Source: Cephalothrix spiralis (taxonomy: Eukaryota > Nemertea > Palaeonemertea > Archinemertea > Cephalotrichidae). Taken from it: 62,959 nt of DNA. Positions within the stretch are counted from its first letter, which is position 1. Each line of letters begins with the position of its first letter. Under the pieces are notes generated by a model. The model did not search any database, had not been told where the DNA came from, and was given only the letters and a program-made list of their open reading frames with translations. Both the position numbers and the translations under genes were made by a program. Where the stretch lies: contig JAUCNG010000013.1 of NCBI GenBank assembly GCA_032353305.1, positions 1 through 62,959 of the forward strand, read 5' to 3'. Shown one piece after another: positions 9,732-19,139 of the stretch.

Positions 9732-10913
9732 ATGCAAACATCATTTTTTCCAAACGATAAAACTAAAAACAATCCTAATTATGTTTTTTATCAAGGAGGA
9801 ATGGGATATGCTAGAAATAGTCCGCACGCAGCTGTTTTTAACAACAAATATTTGGGACTTATAAAAGAACAATGTGTTTTGCACGATAGGAAAAGAAGAC
9901 TTTTACTCGGTTCAAATATTGTTTCCTCTTTGGAGAGTCGAAAATACCAGCGACCACACCAATGTTACAGGTATCCAAAATGGAGAAATGTTTTCTTAAA
10001 CGAAATCGAACTCGCAGCGGATCGCATTAGTAGTATTACATACAACCAGTACAATTTTACCAAACCACAAGACAAGGACAAACTGGCTTCATTCATGCGT
10101 TGGTGTAAAAATTTCATTTCAGACAAGTGGTCAAAGATGCTCATCATCAACAATGGAACAGGGAATAACCATTTAATTAACGATGCATCAAAAATGGCAT
10201 ACAACGAAAACGATGACAATCAAACCAACATACACAAACACAAAAGAGCAAATCCTGTAATGATTCCTGGTAGTTCTGAGAGTTTCGAATACTTATTCAA
10301 TACTGCTCGGTTTCAACAGCTGATAAAAATGGAGAGTTTGGCATTATCATGTGAAAGATCAGACATGTCCGAATACACTGCACTCATTTACCCATGGTTA
10401 AAAGAGAGCCTAAATATGGAATATCTAACAAGGACAGAGTGTGCTACATTACACAATAGACTACTAAAATATCCAATTAGCATACTGTTGGTACAGAGAC
10501 GTTGTGGCAAAACGGTAGCCCATATAGGTGATGCATGCAAGGCTATAGTCATGTTTCCATTAGCCGGTTATAAGTTTCTATACCTTGCACACGATGGAAA
10601 CTTGGCTCAGAATGCATTTGACACCATCCTTAAGGTCGTTGATTTGATGGCAGAAGAATTTAATCTACAAGAAAGACAAAACTTTCTACAAACGCGCCAA
10701 CAAATGGGTACTGCAACTAGAAATGTAACAACGCAACAAATCGATTCGGATTTCACAAATTTTTATTTACAAGCAAGAGTAAAATACAAAATGAATTTAA
10801 ATAAGGTCAGCATCAAGTTCTACAGATTCGACGATAGAGGTGTGCAAATAGATGACTACGATATGCCGTATAGTGAAAACTGGTTCAAGTGTCGGATTCT
10901 CTACATGTACAAG
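9732..10913 (+). CDS. DNA packaging terminase large subunit, exon 1 (ATPase, Walker A)
   Basis: Exon 1 codes for residues 1-394 of the terminase motor that translocates viral DNA into the capsid through the portal. The Walker A motif VQRRCGKT is at residues 254-261, in the terminase style (two arginines before the GKT). The frame would stop nine bases into the intron (TAG at 10923), just after a strong splice donor, AAG|GTAGGT, at 10913/10914. Exon length is exactly 394 codons, so the reading frame passes unchanged into exon 2 at 15774, where Walker B and the nuclease motifs lie. The start is the first ATG after the divergent promoter. Identification is strong because the two exons together carry every expected terminase motif. 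Confidence 0.93.
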
Positions 10914-10948
10914 GTAGGTTCATAGGTTCACATTTTACTCTTTTCAAC

Positions 10949-11806
10949 TTACTTAATTAGAGCTAGAGATTTCAGTTCCGGCACAGTTCTTAAAATCTCC
11001 TCAGCTTTGTTAATGATATCTTCTTTTGCGGGAATAGTAGGAGATGCGACAAACGTTAAACTGTCTAATCCTAGCTTTTGCAAACGAAGCGCAATATACA
11101 AACATATCCAAGAATAGTAAATCACGTGAAAAATGTTAACATTAGGCTTTAGGTAGTTTGCAATTTTTAATGCACATATTTTCAACGTGACACCGCTATC
11201 GAGGTTCATTTGCTTAAAAAACGGCGAATTTTCCTTATCAATAAAAATGATGATGTTCAAAACATCACTGGGTGTCACGATCGAAGGTTTCATTACCTTT
11301 TCTATGATAACCTGTTCCACATTCATAGACATGTCTTTATTGAATTTCGTCTTTGTAGCAAACTCTGCATACGAGAGGGTGTAAAACTCCTTAATGCGAG
11401 AAGCATATTTTAAACATGCCACGGTAAACCCGCGAACATCGTCAACATTAAGGTTTATGTGACACAGGCATCTATCAAACAGTTCCAAAGCCAAAGATAA
11501 TGTTTCACTCCCGAAACAAAGTTTGTCTTTAAAGTAAAGTTTATTAGCACTTAATATCCATTGTAATTCTCGTACACGAGTATCGTATGTAACACCTTTG
11601 GTTTGAATTGGTTCCGTATCTCCGGCCACGTTAAGGTCGAACATGTTCTCGTAACAGAAATTCCCATGTTCCAATTCAGCACGTTGTATAATCTTTTGAT
11701 AATCTCTAGGTTTTACACTGCTCGGGTTTTCTTGTATGTATATAACGTTTTTAATTGGTAAAATAGTGCTTTTTATTTCTGCTCCTTGTTCAAAAATCAC
11801 AGACAT
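10949..11806 (-). CDS. Unknown protein nested in the terminase intron, nearest exon 1
   Basis: A 285-residue protein without signal peptide, membrane segment or clear motif. I chose the ATG at 11806 (MSVIFEQG) because it clears the stop of the upstream gene (11820); an ATG at 11860 would add 18 residues and overlap that gene by 41 bases. The composition is soluble and mixed helix/strand. By position and orientation it is the analog of UL16, the tegument gene next to exon 1 in vertebrate herpesviruses, but no sequence likeness was seen. It is the last of a row of minus-strand genes running through the intron. Confidence 0.8.
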   Translation of the reverse strand: MSVIFEQGAEIKSTILPIKNVIYIQENPSSVKPRDYQKIIQRAELEHGNFCYENMFDLNVAGDTEPIQTKGVTYDTRVRELQWILSANKLYFKDKLCFGSETLSLALELFDRCLCHINLNVDDVRGFTVACLKYASRIKEFYTLSYAEFATKTKFNKDMSMNVEQVIIEKVMKPSIVTPSDVLNIIIFIDKENSPFFKQMNLDSGVTLKICALKIANYLKPNVNIFHVIYYSWICLYIALRLQKLGLDSLTFVASPTIPAKEDIINKAEEILRTVPELKSLALIK

Positions 11807-11819
11807 TTTTGCATACAGT

Positions 11820-13847
11820 TTATATTTGGTGATAGTATGTAAAGTGCGTCCTGCAAGCATGTAGATGATTCAAGTGTTGGCGTATTTTGAAGACATCTCC
11901 TGTATCGTTGCTTTGTTCTGTAGATGGTTTCGATAGCAAAATTGCGTTATATGTACCACCTTCGCTTAAAACAGCTGAACTTATGAAATATCTTTTGCTG
12001 TTCCTATCATAACAAAACAAAATAGGCTCAGACAGTAGTTGTCTTGTAAATGTACTGAAGAGAGATTTGTAGTGTTGTTTGTGTATACTATCTGGTAAAG
12101 CTAGCACATCTAACACGTCCGCCGTTGATGACTGAATTAATCGAAGAAAATCTGTTATAGAGTCCTTAGTGTTATCGCGCTGATATGCATTTTCTGACCA
12201 TATTTTCTTCACAGTTTTGTTCTGTCGAGTCGATTTTTCTACGGTTACCGTAATGTGTTGTATTTGATCATTCGTGTTATTTTTGAACACGGATTGCATT
12301 TCCACCCCCTCGGATTTGTGCCAATTGGGTCTAAAATTACCGCGCGTCCAACAAAGCATCCTTGCAATACCGTCAGTAAAATTCACCAATGAATTTTGTT
12401 CCTGTATGATATGGTTCATGCAGGGTGTGGCTAAAAAGTCAACAATGTGTTTGTCACCTTCTTTGCCGAATATATTGTGGTAGGAAGACAACAGAAAGCC
12501 GTTTGTAACATCTATATCACTGACATGTGATACGTTGTACTTGTTATTTTCACACGTTCTTAGATTAATCTCTTCTCTAACACGGTTGACCACCAAACAC
12601 ATACCATTCTCTTCCCAATCCTTTAGTCTATTTCTATCTTTTCTCGGAATAAGTGTATCAGTACTGCCAACGTGTATGTTTTTCTTCTCTAGGAATTTCA
12701 ATATTGCCTTAGGTACGTTTTCACTGTTTGATTCCAAAGTCATAGATTTAAGAGCTGCTTCAATCTCTTCGCATATTAAAGTATACAGGTACCGAATACA
12801 TTGTGTAAAGCTCGATATAACATTTCCCCCTGTTTTTAAAGTACAACATCCAAACATGTCGTAGCAACTGTTATAGTGATTTTCGTCGATCCACAAAAAC
12901 TTAAAGTTAAAATCACCATAGGAACTTTGGGTATGATCATCAGCTTCGCTATAAATCGGAGGAACCGGAATAGACGGTGGGACATGGGTGGTGCTTTTGA
13001 TTTTTTTCATTACAACATCTTCACCCATTGACGCAGTAGATTTCTTCCTCTTGCTACAATTACCCACAACAGAAGACACTACATTATCAACATACTCAAC
13101 AGCTTTCTCTATTACACTACTTTCTTTTATTTGTTGATTGCCCATACGTAAATTTATAAACATGGTATTGTCAATTGGGTCAGATTGCAATTCAGAATCA
13201 TTAGCTTCTTGGTTCAATTTGTGTAGGAATTCGTTGGGTAAGAACTGTTTCCCCTTGTCCACCAACACCACTTTTCGAACATCGTCTTTATCAAAAGGGT
13301 TTATACGTTCAGACGCACGTTTAGTCAGAAATTGACAACTGCCTGTTTTCAAGTTCACTATTTCAATGTACGATATCTTGATCTCTGTTCCACACTGCGG
13401 TTTGTCTTCTGAATCCAAAAGTTTACTTGCGTTGATTGTAAAGAACAGCCAGGTCTTCTTTGTCACTGTATCTTTAAACGAGCCATAATCCTGCACTATC
13501 AGAAACTCCCCACTACACCAAGATTTAGTCAGAGCTTTGCCGTCATCTTTTGTACTCGGTATTTCTCTATAGAAGCCGATTCTATACTTTAGTTTCGGTA
13601 GTAAGGAGTTTGTGGTAGTATATTTACCGGTATCTGACATTTCCTTCATTTTCTCTGCATGATGGTACTCTTTGAACATTTTCATAGGTGGTAAAAAATG
13701 TCTAAATTCATCTACAACTACTATTAGTTTGTTGTCAGACGTTTCACCGGATTTCATTGATAGTGTAGGGCGAAAAGCGTTGGGGTTTAAAATATAATGG
13801 GATATTTTTACACAGCTACTTCTTCCCAACATCGAAGATGGATTCAT
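11820..13847 (-). CDS. Unknown 675-residue protein nested in the terminase intron
   Basis: Starts at an ATG (13847) that overlaps the TGA of the upstream gene as ATGA, suggesting coupled translation or simple compaction. No signal peptide or membrane segment is visible. A basic stretch near residues 265-285 (SKRKK and KKIK) could be a nuclear signal, next to a Pro-rich spacer (VPPSIPVPPI). A Cys-containing region around 325-350 (SCYDMFGCC) follows. Its length and its minus-strand position inside the intron resemble UL17, the capsid-vertex packaging protein of herpesviruses. That is synteny only; I see no shared motif. Confidence 0.9.
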   Translation of the reverse strand: MNPSSMLGRSSCVKISHYILNPNAFRPTLSMKSGETSDNKLIVVVDEFRHFLPPMKMFKEYHHAEKMKEMSDTGKYTTTNSLLPKLKYRIGFYREIPSTKDDGKALTKSWCSGEFLIVQDYGSFKDTVTKKTWLFFTINASKLLDSEDKPQCGTEIKISYIEIVNLKTGSCQFLTKRASERINPFDKDDVRKVVLVDKGKQFLPNEFLHKLNQEANDSELQSDPIDNTMFINLRMGNQQIKESSVIEKAVEYVDNVVSSVVGNCSKRKKSTASMGEDVVMKKIKSTTHVPPSIPVPPIYSEADDHTQSSYGDFNFKFLWIDENHYNSCYDMFGCCTLKTGGNVISSFTQCIRYLYTLICEEIEAALKSMTLESNSENVPKAILKFLEKKNIHVGSTDTLIPRKDRNRLKDWEENGMCLVVNRVREEINLRTCENNKYNVSHVSDIDVTNGFLLSSYHNIFGKEGDKHIVDFLATPCMNHIIQEQNSLVNFTDGIARMLCWTRGNFRPNWHKSEGVEMQSVFKNNTNDQIQHITVTVEKSTRQNKTVKKIWSENAYQRDNTKDSITDFLRLIQSSTADVLDVLALPDSIHKQHYKSLFSTFTRQLLSEPILFCYDRNSKRYFISSAVLSEGGTYNAILLSKPSTEQSNDTGDVFKIRQHLNHLHACRTHFTYYHQI

Positions 13848-14797
13848 CGTGGTTTCATAAATTCAGCATACAGTGCGGATATAACTTTGCTGATTTTCTT
13901 CTGATACTCGAGCGTTTTTCCAGCACAATACAAGGGCGAAGTTCTATGGTATCTGTTTCGTATTTTTTTATTTGGACACTGATGTGTATTATTACCAGGT
14001 AAAGATTGAAAAAGATACTCTACAGATTCCAAAATTGTTTGTCTGTATGAATTCGCTGTCGATAGATAACGTTCAGCATTAATGTTTTTATTCATTCCAA
14101 CATCTTCCATATCTTTGGTGAACAATCCCCTTGTTTTCTTCAAAACAATGCTCTTAAAAACATCTCCGCCCGGTAAACCTTTGATTCCGTTCACAGCATT
14201 CTGTGACAAGTTTGTGTTGACGAATGAATTGAAATTTACAATGTTACATTGCATGGTAACGAGTGCTTTGGCGTCACTCAATTCTCTTTCTGATGATAAT
14301 TTGATAACTTTGTTATGGGAAACCAGTTTATTTTTTGATAGAGAAATGTCATCGTCTTTATCAAAGTTAGTTTTAATTGTATCTATCAAAAAGTCGTTAA
14401 AAGATTCGCTTTCGAACATGTCCATAGATTGAGTGTCTCTGAAAACACCACGCCGTTCTGTATCTTCTCCACATTCATCATTACCAATACATGCACCCGC
14501 ATTTTTGTGATCAGCATGAGAAATATGAACATGTGGACATGGATTTCGGGTATAGGCACAAGTTAAGATATTAGTTGCGACATCTCTAACTAATCTGTTT
14601 AACACACAGTTTTCGTTACTTTTGGTACATACATGAAAATTGAAATGGACAGGGCAAACGTAAAGAATTTTAGCCTTGTAGCTTGATTTATAGTACAGGT
14701 CTATTATTTTGGAAACGGTCTGTTGGGTTTCATGTGGGAATTCAAAGTCGTAGGCAGGATGGAATTTACAAACATCCGGTCCGCAATAACAATCCAT
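13844..14797 (-). CDS. Cys/His-rich protein nested in the terminase intron
   Basis: A 317-residue protein. The only in-frame ATG near the start is at 14797 (MDCYCGPDVCKFHP). The frame is open upstream to 14896, but that codon is GTG and the extension overlaps the membrane segment of the preceding gene in another frame. The N-terminal half holds many potential zinc ligands: CYCGPDVCKFH, then CPVHFNFHVC, a further CVLNR, a C-x6-C pair, HVHISHADH and CIGNDEC. This looks like one or two zinc modules, of a kind seen in late transcription or packaging accessory proteins, but the family is not identified. It overlaps the next gene by ATGA. Confidence 0.85.
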   Translation of the reverse strand: MDCYCGPDVCKFHPAYDFEFPHETQQTVSKIIDLYYKSSYKAKILYVCPVHFNFHVCTKSNENCVLNRLVRDVATNILTCAYTRNPCPHVHISHADHKNAGACIGNDECGEDTERRGVFRDTQSMDMFESESFNDFLIDTIKTNFDKDDDISLSKNKLVSHNKVIKLSSERELSDAKALVTMQCNIVNFNSFVNTNLSQNAVNGIKGLPGGDVFKSIVLKKTRGLFTKDMEDVGMNKNINAERYLSTANSYRQTILESVEYLFQSLPGNNTHQCPNKKIRNRYHRTSPLYCAGKTLEYQKKISKVISALYAEFMKPR

Positions 14798-14831
14798 GCT
14801 TTGTATTGTATTGGTTTTATTGTTTTTCTTA

Positions 14832-15683
14832 CTATCTTTTAGAAGATCTGTACGACAAAATGATAACAATGAGCATAGTAATCCAAATAATACCACCGAT
14901 TATGCAACCAAAAATTAGTGGATACCGTGTACTTATGTGATTTCGGATAATGTAAGTGTCAGTGCCGTTTAACATATCCGAAGCATGACGCATAAGGTGT
15001 TCTTTAGAGTTTAGAATGTCCAGAGTTCGAATGTTCATTTGTAACTCTATGACTGTGAAAATGTATACGGAAATAGTATACACTTCACCATCTTCGTTTT
15101 TATATTTTCCAAGTAATAGTCGTTTAATGCCTTTGTTGTAACCGAGTTTTATCACCTCATTACTTCTCTCTTTCTGCAATGATATACCAGCAATACTACC
15201 CCATGTTGCATGAACTTTCTGTCCATATAAATTTATCAACACTTCGGTATCGCTGTGATCCAAAAACTTGTTTTTGTCAGTTGTTAATAATGTATCTGTA
15301 CCAACGTCCCCCCATTTAACCTCAGATATTATTTTACTGGTAGCTCCTGTAAGATGTAAAAACGCGTTTTTTCTTCCCAAATCATTATAGTTACGCATTA
15401 ATTGAATAGTCATAGTCATATCAACAGGTTGACCAGCACTGTTTTTAGTTCGTAGATCCGTGAATTTTAAGTTGATTATTTTATCTTCCGGAATTTTCGA
15501 TACGTCGATGCTCTTCTCTGTAATTATTCCATTTGTCACATTGTTACCGACTTTGTATTTTATGTCTAGCAACTTATAGCCAAGCGTGTCTACGGCAACA
15601 TCGAAACCCACTGCTTTTATAGTGGTTGTGGATGCTGTGTTTAATATAAACCCAAGTGACATAATTGTTATAATGAAATTCAT
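14832..15683 (-). CDS. Type I membrane glycoprotein nested in the terminase intron, nearest exon 2
   Basis: A 283-residue protein. The ATG at 15683 opens a classic signal peptide (MNFIITIMSLGFILNTAS); the frame extends upstream only to a TTG. The ectodomain contains several N-glycosylation sequons (for example NVTNG and NGTD) and predicted beta strands. A transmembrane segment of about 23 hydrophobic residues near the C-terminus is followed by a very short basic tail (SYRSSKR). It is probably a virion envelope or host-interacting surface protein; the family is unknown. It lies 90 bases from the splice acceptor and starts the minus-strand row inside the intron. Confidence 0.85.
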   Translation of the reverse strand: MNFIITIMSLGFILNTASTTTIKAVGFDVAVDTLGYKLLDIKYKVGNNVTNGIITEKSIDVSKIPEDKIINLKFTDLRTKNSAGQPVDMTMTIQLMRNYNDLGRKNAFLHLTGATSKIISEVKWGDVGTDTLLTTDKNKFLDHSDTEVLINLYGQKVHATWGSIAGISLQKERSNEVIKLGYNKGIKRLLLGKYKNEDGEVYTISVYIFTVIELQMNIRTLDILNSKEHLMRHASDMLNGTDTYIIRNHISTRYPLIFGCIIGGIIWITMLIVIILSYRSSKR

Positions 15684-15773
15684 ATTTATACCACCGCCTG
15701 AACACAAACTGTTGTCTGATAAGTTTGTTTTCTCGACTAACAGTTATTTTTCTGTCTCGTTTTATTTTTTCAG

Positions 15774-17501
15774 GCTTGTAGAGGTGAAACTGCCAATGTT
15801 ATACTATGGGACGAAGTGGCCTATTCTAACGAAAAGAACATGCCATCCGTGTATGCTTTAGCACAAACAGATAATGCGAAACTGAAACTTTTCAGTTCTC
15901 ATAGACCGAGATACGATGATGACACGAAAGCGGAAAAGATAAAAAAGAAAGGTGAAATGCAAGCAGATGGTGACCACGTAGATTTTGACTCAAAACGCAA
16001 TGAAAATGTTCGTTTTGTAAGCATGTCATTTGTATGCAATGGTCACATTGGTCCTATTCTAAAACAAGATACAAACGTTAACAAATGCATATGCAACGAA
16101 ATGAGCCAACCACCCCATCTCAGTGCAGGTTCGCAATTCCGTGAACTATCCGAATTGCTAAGTGGTTCGAAAAACAAAAGTGCCATGTTGTCCGAAATGG
16201 GTATCTTGCCCAGATACATGATCCAGAATAAAGACCTTATGAATATCCTGGACGACGAGGCCAAAAATACCTTTGCCCTAGCGTCTAAAAACGGTAGAAA
16301 ATATATGACCGGTCACCTGTTTCCACTTATGCAATATACAGAAGACATGATAAAAGATGCACATGTTGAACAATCACTCTACGTTTATATAGACACCGCT
16401 CCAAAAGATAGAAGCAAAAATGCTATATGTGTTGTTACCAAAGTTAAGCCATTGGACAGTACACAAGAAGATTTGGTTGTTGTGGTCGCTGTCGAAGAAT
16501 ACCATACAAACGCCGTGGATCCGATAAGCGGTTCGCCTTATAAGGCACTGGCAAAACGTTTGATTTCTGTAATGACTCTGATAACAGAACTGTATCAGAA
16601 ATACTTTGAAGAAATAATAGTAGCAGTAGAATCCAACAGTTTCAAATTAGACACTTTTCTCTTTTGTTTTAGACACTATTACTACAGCAACGATTTACTC
16701 AAAAACGATCATCTTCGCGTACGTTTTGTCACTCACGAATGTACGGCCGAGGGAGCATTGCAGGCCGATACCAACAATCATCAAGCCATGCTCGTTAAAG
16801 AGGGGTGGAAAGAATACGAAAAAACTAAACGTGCCCTACGTAAAAAACTACTACGGGTTGAGACTTCGGGTAAAAAACGAAAAAAAATGGGTATAACTTC
16901 TGTTCACGAACGACGTATGATGTATGGAACAGATAATTCCAGTAGTGACAGTGAATGTGATAGTGATTGTGAATCGGATTCTGACAGCGACGGTTTAGAA
17001 TACGATCCTTACAGAAATTCCACTAGACTCCGTCGCAAAGCCAGAGCACAAGAAAGATTTGAAGAAATGATAGCGGCAAAAACGAACGACGATGGTTTAC
17101 GTTTGATCGAAAAACCTAAGTCCGTTACCAAGATTGGATATCAACTGTCCAAAGAAAAGGTTGTTGCATGTGAAGACTTTTTTATACTATACAATAACGG
17201 ATCGGTACGGTGCTCCAACACTTTAATTAGCCTCAGTTTAAACGACTCTAATAAAAGCATTCCTAACGAATTGGCTAATCAACTAGAGAATGTGAGACGG
17301 GTCAAGAATATTAAAACTGGTTCTTATACAGTAACGGGAAAATCTAACAAACACACTGATGACATGTCTGTTGCCATGTATATGGTGGTACATGTAATGA
17401 CAAGTATTGAAAACGGAACTGGGCCAAAATTGATAACCCTAAAAAAAATGGGTGTTCAAAGTTCAAGCTTCAACACTCAAAAAGAAATAGAGAACATCTG
17501 A
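15774..17501 (+). CDS. DNA packaging terminase large subunit, exon 2 (Walker B and nuclease)
   Basis: Exon 2 codes for residues 395-969. Walker B is VILWDEV with D407 and E408. The coupling motif LKLFSSHR follows at 431-438. The RNase H-like nuclease domain shows its three acidic positions: D601 (YVYID), E680 (VAVESNS) and D923/D924 (DDMSVAMYM). This is the cleavage domain that cuts concatemers at genome ends. Between E680 and D923 there is a charged Ser/Asp-rich insertion (about 780-800). Without splicing the frame would have to begin at a GTG inside Walker B, which supports the intron model. At 969 residues it is longer than typical herpesvirus large terminases (about 670-740). No AATAAA was seen close after the stop. 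Confidence 0.93.
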   Translation, partial: ACRGETANVILWDEVAYSNEKNMPSVYALAQTDNAKLKLFSSHRPRYDDDTKAEKIKKKGEMQADGDHVDFDSKRNENVRFVSMSFVCNGHIGPILKQDTNVNKCICNEMSQPPHLSAGSQFRELSELLSGSKNKSAMLSEMGILPRYMIQNKDLMNILDDEAKNTFALASKNGRKYMTGHLFPLMQYTEDMIKDAHVEQSLYVYIDTAPKDRSKNAICVVTKVKPLDSTQEDLVVVVAVEEYHTNAVDPISGSPYKALAKRLISVMTLITELYQKYFEEIIVAVESNSFKLDTFLFCFRHYYYSNDLLKNDHLRVRFVTHECTAEGALQADTNNHQAMLVKEGWKEYEKTKRALRKKLLRVETSGKKRKKMGITSVHERRMMYGTDNSSSDSECDSDCESDSDSDGLEYDPYRNSTRLRRKARAQERFEEMIAAKTNDDGLRLIEKPKSVTKIGYQLSKEKVVACEDFFILYNNGSVRCSNTLISLSLNDSNKSIPNELANQLENVRRVKNIKTGSYTVTGKSNKHTDDMSVAMYMVVHVMTSIENGTGPKLITLKKMGVQSSSFNTQKEIENI

Positions 17502-17645
17502 ACAACAACGAACATTTTTCATGAGAGTTGAAAATTTTGACCTTGTTAACATTTTTAATACATTAGTGTGTTGTGAAAGGTTTTTTTAACCACAAATCAT
17601 AAATATTCCGATATATAGTCATCATTTAACACAAAAGTGTTCGAA

Positions 17646-19076
17646 ATGTACAGTCTTATACGTTTATCACAGTTGAAGCCGTTTTTTCATCCAAAACACG
17701 TCAGAACAATGTTGGAGAGTATGCAGATAACTCCCCGATCGGTGTTGGTTTTAGGTCCACTCAAATGCGATATAAACTTGGTGATGGCATTGGAACAGTC
17801 ATTTAAACCTAACGGGATCCGAAGATGCAATGAGTACTGTAAATGGATAGCTTTTGTCGTATTTCATAACAGTAAGGATAGAGACCGGGCGTTTGAGATA
17901 CTAGTTAACGCATTCCAACCCCTGCAAGTGACTGTTGCAATTGAATTATTGTATAGAGACTTTAGAACGAACAAAAACATTCAGGCATTTGCGAACGGTG
18001 AAGATCGATTAACTGTGTACAATTGCGATAATAAGAACTCTTGGTTTGAGATAATCTATACATCTCCGTCGGAATACGTTGCAATATCAAGACGGTATTC
18101 TAACAACATCTGTGTCTATACGTGTGATGAGAAAGAGGCTCGTGACAAAGTACTCGAGAATGCTGGCTACACAGAGAGGAGATTTTTCTCTCATTCCTTT
18201 ACGCAAGTGGTACATAACAAACTTGGTATTACAATGGACCAATACCAGAGACAATGGACAAAATCGTTGTGTAATCCTGATCCCCTGATCTACAACTACG
18301 ATAGCGGCAGATACATTAGACAAGAACACCAACAACGGCGTTTACAGGATAGCAAGGAACGTAGAGACAGAGGACAAGTACGAGAAACCAGAGGAAATGT
18401 AGACAACAGAGATTTTAGAGACACCAAAAACAATATCATAGACAATAATCGGGATACTAGACAACGAGACAATATGTCTTCTTATACAAGGTCACAAAAA
18501 AGTTCTTATTCACAATACCTCAAAGGGAGATGTGCGGTGGATTACGGGTTTCATCGTGATAGGTCTCGGTCACCTATCGCACACCAGTATCGTAGTCGTA
18601 CGCCTCAAGAAGATGTCAAAGGAAAAGAAAGAAGGTCCAATTCCAATTCTAGGTCTAATTCCTCTTCGACTTCGAGTTTTTCTGAAGGTAAGTTTTCATC
18701 AGAAAATTCTGATTCCGAGTCTGGTACTGATTCTGACAAAGAGACTGGAACCCTGAATTCAAAACAGGTCAAATCAGTTGTGATGAAAACTCAAATTCAG
18801 AAAGACTCAGTTGCTTATGATAGTCAAATGGATAAACCGGTTGAATACAATGAATGTGAAAATGAAAAGAATGTTGCTAACTGTGATGTTGTACGTACTA
18901 CTAGCAATAACGTTAGTGTCAATTCTGAAACAAATGAAAAAGTTGTATCTTTAACTTGTACGTTTGAAAATAAAAAACGAACTGTTAAAACGTTTAACAT
19001 CGATGATGCACACTCTAAAGAACCAGTTTTGTCAATAGAGGATGACGATGACGATGACTGCTTTGACTTGGTATAA
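17646..19076 (+). CDS. SR-rich, possibly RNA-binding protein
   Basis: A 476-residue protein. The first ATG is at 17646; an upstream GTG at 17637 is in frame but not a likely start. Residues about 30-95 have an alternating strand/helix pattern (SVLVLGP...WIAFVVFHN) that could be an RRM fold, though RNP motifs are weak. The middle is rich in Arg/Asp and Arg/Ser: RDRSRSP and further RS pairs around 300-350. The C-terminal third is acidic and ends in EDDDDDDCFDLV. This combination resembles splicing or mRNA-export regulators such as the ICP27-type proteins of herpesviruses. Function is inferred from composition only. In a virus whose terminase needs splicing, such a factor would be of interest. 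Confidence 0.88.
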   Translation: MYSLIRLSQLKPFFHPKHVRTMLESMQITPRSVLVLGPLKCDINLVMALEQSFKPNGIRRCNEYCKWIAFVVFHNSKDRDRAFEILVNAFQPLQVTVAIELLYRDFRTNKNIQAFANGEDRLTVYNCDNKNSWFEIIYTSPSEYVAISRRYSNNICVYTCDEKEARDKVLENAGYTERRFFSHSFTQVVHNKLGITMDQYQRQWTKSLCNPDPLIYNYDSGRYIRQEHQQRRLQDSKERRDRGQVRETRGNVDNRDFRDTKNNIIDNNRDTRQRDNMSSYTRSQKSSYSQYLKGRCAVDYGFHRDRSRSPIAHQYRSRTPQEDVKGKERRSNSNSRSNSSSTSSFSEGKFSSENSDSESGTDSDKETGTLNSKQVKSVVMKTQIQKDSVAYDSQMDKPVEYNECENEKNVANCDVVRTTSNNVSVNSETNEKVVSLTCTFENKKRTVKTFNIDDAHSKEPVLSIEDDDDDDCFDLV

Positions 19077-19133
19077 ATTTGAGAAAGAAACAAAACAATT
19101 ATGTATTACTTTGAATATACAATATGAACAATA

Positions 19134-19139
19134 TTTATT
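19134..19139 (-). terminator. Polyadenylation signal for the protease-like gene
   Basis: AATAAA on the minus strand follows the stop codon of the 220-residue gene directly. Confidence 0.6.

Larger units (their letters stand above)
10914..15773 (+). other. Intron of the terminase gene containing four minus-strand genes
   Basis: A 4860-base GT-AG intron. The donor is AAG|GTAGGT. The acceptor is a pyrimidine-rich tract ending tttatttttt-cag at 15771-15773, with a branch-point-like gactaac at 15735-15741. The junction keeps codon phase 0. Four minus-strand genes occupy nearly all of it. Vertebrate herpesviruses also nest minus-strand genes (UL16, UL17) in the UL15 intron. Confidence 0.85.

Noticed and set aside
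10914-10925. Unspliced terminase exon 1 ending VGS
   Set aside because: The stop lies just past a strong splice donor and the protein would lack Walker B and the nuclease.
14798-14896. N-terminal extension of the Cys/His-rich intron gene
   Set aside because: It would begin at a GTG, and its hydrophobic look comes from overlapping the membrane-segment codons of the neighbouring gene in another frame.
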